Below, piece by piece: positions 6,731 to 7,141 of a DNA stretch of 7,141 nucleotides (position 1 is the first letter of the stretch; each line of letters begins with the position of its first letter). The notes under the pieces were generated by a model, which was given only the letters and a program-made list of their open reading frames with translations, had not been told where the DNA came from and made no database searches. Source of the DNA: Bacteroidales bacterium (GTDB lineage: Bacteria > Bacteroidota > Bacteroidia > Bacteroidales > VadinHA17); NCBI GenBank assembly GCA_017882245.1, contig JADGPV010000140.1, positions 1 to 7,141 of the forward strand, in the 5' to 3' direction. The position numbers and the translations under genes were made by a program.

Positions 6731-6752
6731 TGCAGATTAACATATTTTGTGT

Positions 6753-6781
6753 ACCCCGTAGGGGTTCAGGTATTGTAGAAC
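6753..6781 (+). repeat. Hairpin-tail module, copy 2
   Basis: Perfect 5-bp hairpin ACCCC-GTA-GGGGT (6753-6765), a 3-nt spacer TCA, then the identical tail GGTATTGTAGAAC (6769-6781). Three of the five stem pairs differ from copy 1 while pairing is kept. The spacer and tail, read on the minus strand, form the last four codons (Phe-Tyr-Asn-Thr) and the TGA stop of the glycosyltransferase ORF. Confidence 0.75.
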
Positions 6782-7141
6782 CGTCGTGATGACGGGAACA
6801 GTGAAAGCATTGCCACGGTAATGAAATAGAAGGGGTAGATCAGTTCAGACAGCAAAAACAGAGGGAGGGGTGGTGGCTCCTCTCTTTTTTTGAGGTTATA
6901 ATAAGTGATGAGGTAGTCGGGCACAAGCCGGATTGCGTACATAAGTGCAAGGAGGGGGAGGTGCTTTGCTGATATAACGGATGCCAGGGCGGCGGCGGTG
7001 ACGGCGGCGTTGCACGCCGCCGTGGCTGCGGCGAGGGTGAGGGTAGCTCCGTCTCTGTATAAATAAGCTTTTGATGCCCAGCGGGCACGCTGGCGGAACA
7101 GCGCCGCCACCGTGACCGCACCCGCGGTCACCACCGCCGCC
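6766..7141 (-). CDS. Membrane glycosyltransferase, GT2-like, C-terminal part (gene continues beyond the right edge)
   Basis: The visible 124 codons contain LFRQRARWASKA, the Q-R-x-R-W motif that closes the catalytic domain of processive and cellulose-synthase-like family 2 glycosyltransferases. Three hydrophobic segments follow, matching the C-terminal membrane helices of such enzymes, which transfer sugars from nucleotide-sugar donors at the inner membrane. The catalytic DxD and acceptor motifs lie outside the window. A GTG occurs at 7134, but the frame stays open to the edge and QRxRW should be deep inside the protein, so it is treated as 5'-truncated. The protein is unusually Ala/Val/Thr-rich with GC-rich codons. 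The C-terminus, LFPSSRRFYNT, comes from the repeat elements and lacks the basic W-K-G-R-like ending I associate with Bacteroidota homologues. It is convergent with recQ. Family is fairly sure; substrate is unknown. Confidence 0.75.
   Translation of the reverse strand, partial: AAVVTAGAVTVAALFRQRARWASKAYLYRDGATLTLAAATAACNAAVTAAALASVISAKHLPLLALMYAIRLVPDYLITYYNLKKREEPPPLPLFLLSELIYPFYFITVAMLSLFPSSRRFYNT
6781..6795. repeat. Third small hairpin abutting copy 2
   Basis: CCGTC (6781-6785) pairs with GACGG (6791-6795) across a 5-nt loop; a G-T wobble in plus-strand RNA would shrink the loop to TGA. It shares its first C with the end of the copy-2 tail, so GTAG (6775-6778) lies 2 nt before this stem. 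It lies inside the 3' end of the glycosyltransferase ORF. No T-run follows on either strand. Confidence 0.5.
7001..7023. repeat. Strong 10-bp inverted repeat inside the glycosyltransferase gene
   Basis: ACGGCGGCGT (7001-7010) and ACGCCGCCGT (7014-7023) are perfect reverse complements around a 3-nt loop, TGC. On the minus strand it encodes Thr-Ala-Ala-Cys-Asn-Ala-Ala-Val. The stem is almost pure GC and would be very stable in RNA or single-stranded DNA. Alanine codons GCG and GCC naturally pair, which may explain part of it. Confidence 0.7.
7112..7131. repeat. Strong 8-bp inverted repeat inside the glycosyltransferase gene
   Basis: GTGACCGC (7112-7119) and GCGGTCAC (7124-7131) are perfect reverse complements around a 4-nt loop, ACCC. 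It lies just upstream (in gene direction) of the codons for QRxRW. Together with the inverted repeat at 7001-7023 it gives two stable hairpins within about 130 bp of coding sequence. Confidence 0.65.

Noticed and set aside
6501..6743. 80-codon minus-strand ORF spanning the recQ end and the repeat region
   Set aside because: It is antisense to the recQ C-terminus and reads through repeats, with no family features.
6702..6781. CRISPR-like repeat array
   Set aside because: There are only two copies, the tail is just 13 bp, and the intervening DNA carries the unit's own hairpin; no array or cas gene is seen.
6753..6795. Rho-independent terminator between recQ and the glycosyltransferase
   Set aside because: Neither hairpin is followed by a T-run on either strand, so a canonical terminator is not supported.
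6840..7121. 93-codon minus-strand ORF overlapping the glycosyltransferase
   Set aside because: Its Pro/Ser-rich translation is the alternative frame of the Ala-rich glycosyltransferase codons, which carry QRxRW and membrane segments.

Overview
The window reads as chromosomal DNA of a Bacteroidota bacterium, most likely Bacteroidales. Reasons: the protein signatures of ClpP, trigger factor, TatC and the long RecQ; promoter-like TAnnTTTG boxes in place of a sigma70 -10/-35 pair; almost no Shine-Dalgarno sequences before the starts; and a tRNA gene without an encoded CCA. This is an inference from sequence features. No database search was possible.

Positions 1-4224 all lie on the minus strand. 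In transcription order they are tatC (twin-arginine translocase), lptB (LPS-transport ATPase, 4 nt after tatC), tRNA-Leu(UAG), tig (trigger factor, 15 nt after the tRNA), clpP and the first 134 codons of clpX, which overlaps clpP by 8 bp. Two themes are packed together: envelope export (TatC, LptB) and protein folding and quality control (trigger factor, then the ClpXP protease). A promoter-like element precedes the tRNA and another precedes clpP.

Positions 4225-4449 form an AT-rich divergent spacer. It holds two inverted repeats on the tatC side and a good Bacteroidota-type promoter candidate facing recQ. recQ (4450-6627, plus strand) is a complete 725-residue helicase with an extra C-terminal domain beyond HRDC.

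The gap between recQ and the convergent gene at the right edge (6628-6765) is the least ordinary part. An 8-bp-period degenerate tandem repeat begins right after the recQ stop. It is followed by two copies of a module made of a 13-nt triloop hairpin, 3 nt, and an identical 13-nt tail (GGTATTGTAGAAC), exactly 51 bp apart. The two hairpin stems differ in sequence but keep their pairing. The second copy and an adjoining third hairpin encode the last residues and the stop codon of the right-edge gene. That gene is the 3' end of a membrane glycosyltransferase (GT2-like) in a very GC-rich, alanine-rich stretch that itself contains two strong perfect inverted repeats. The other genes are ordinary housekeeping genes.
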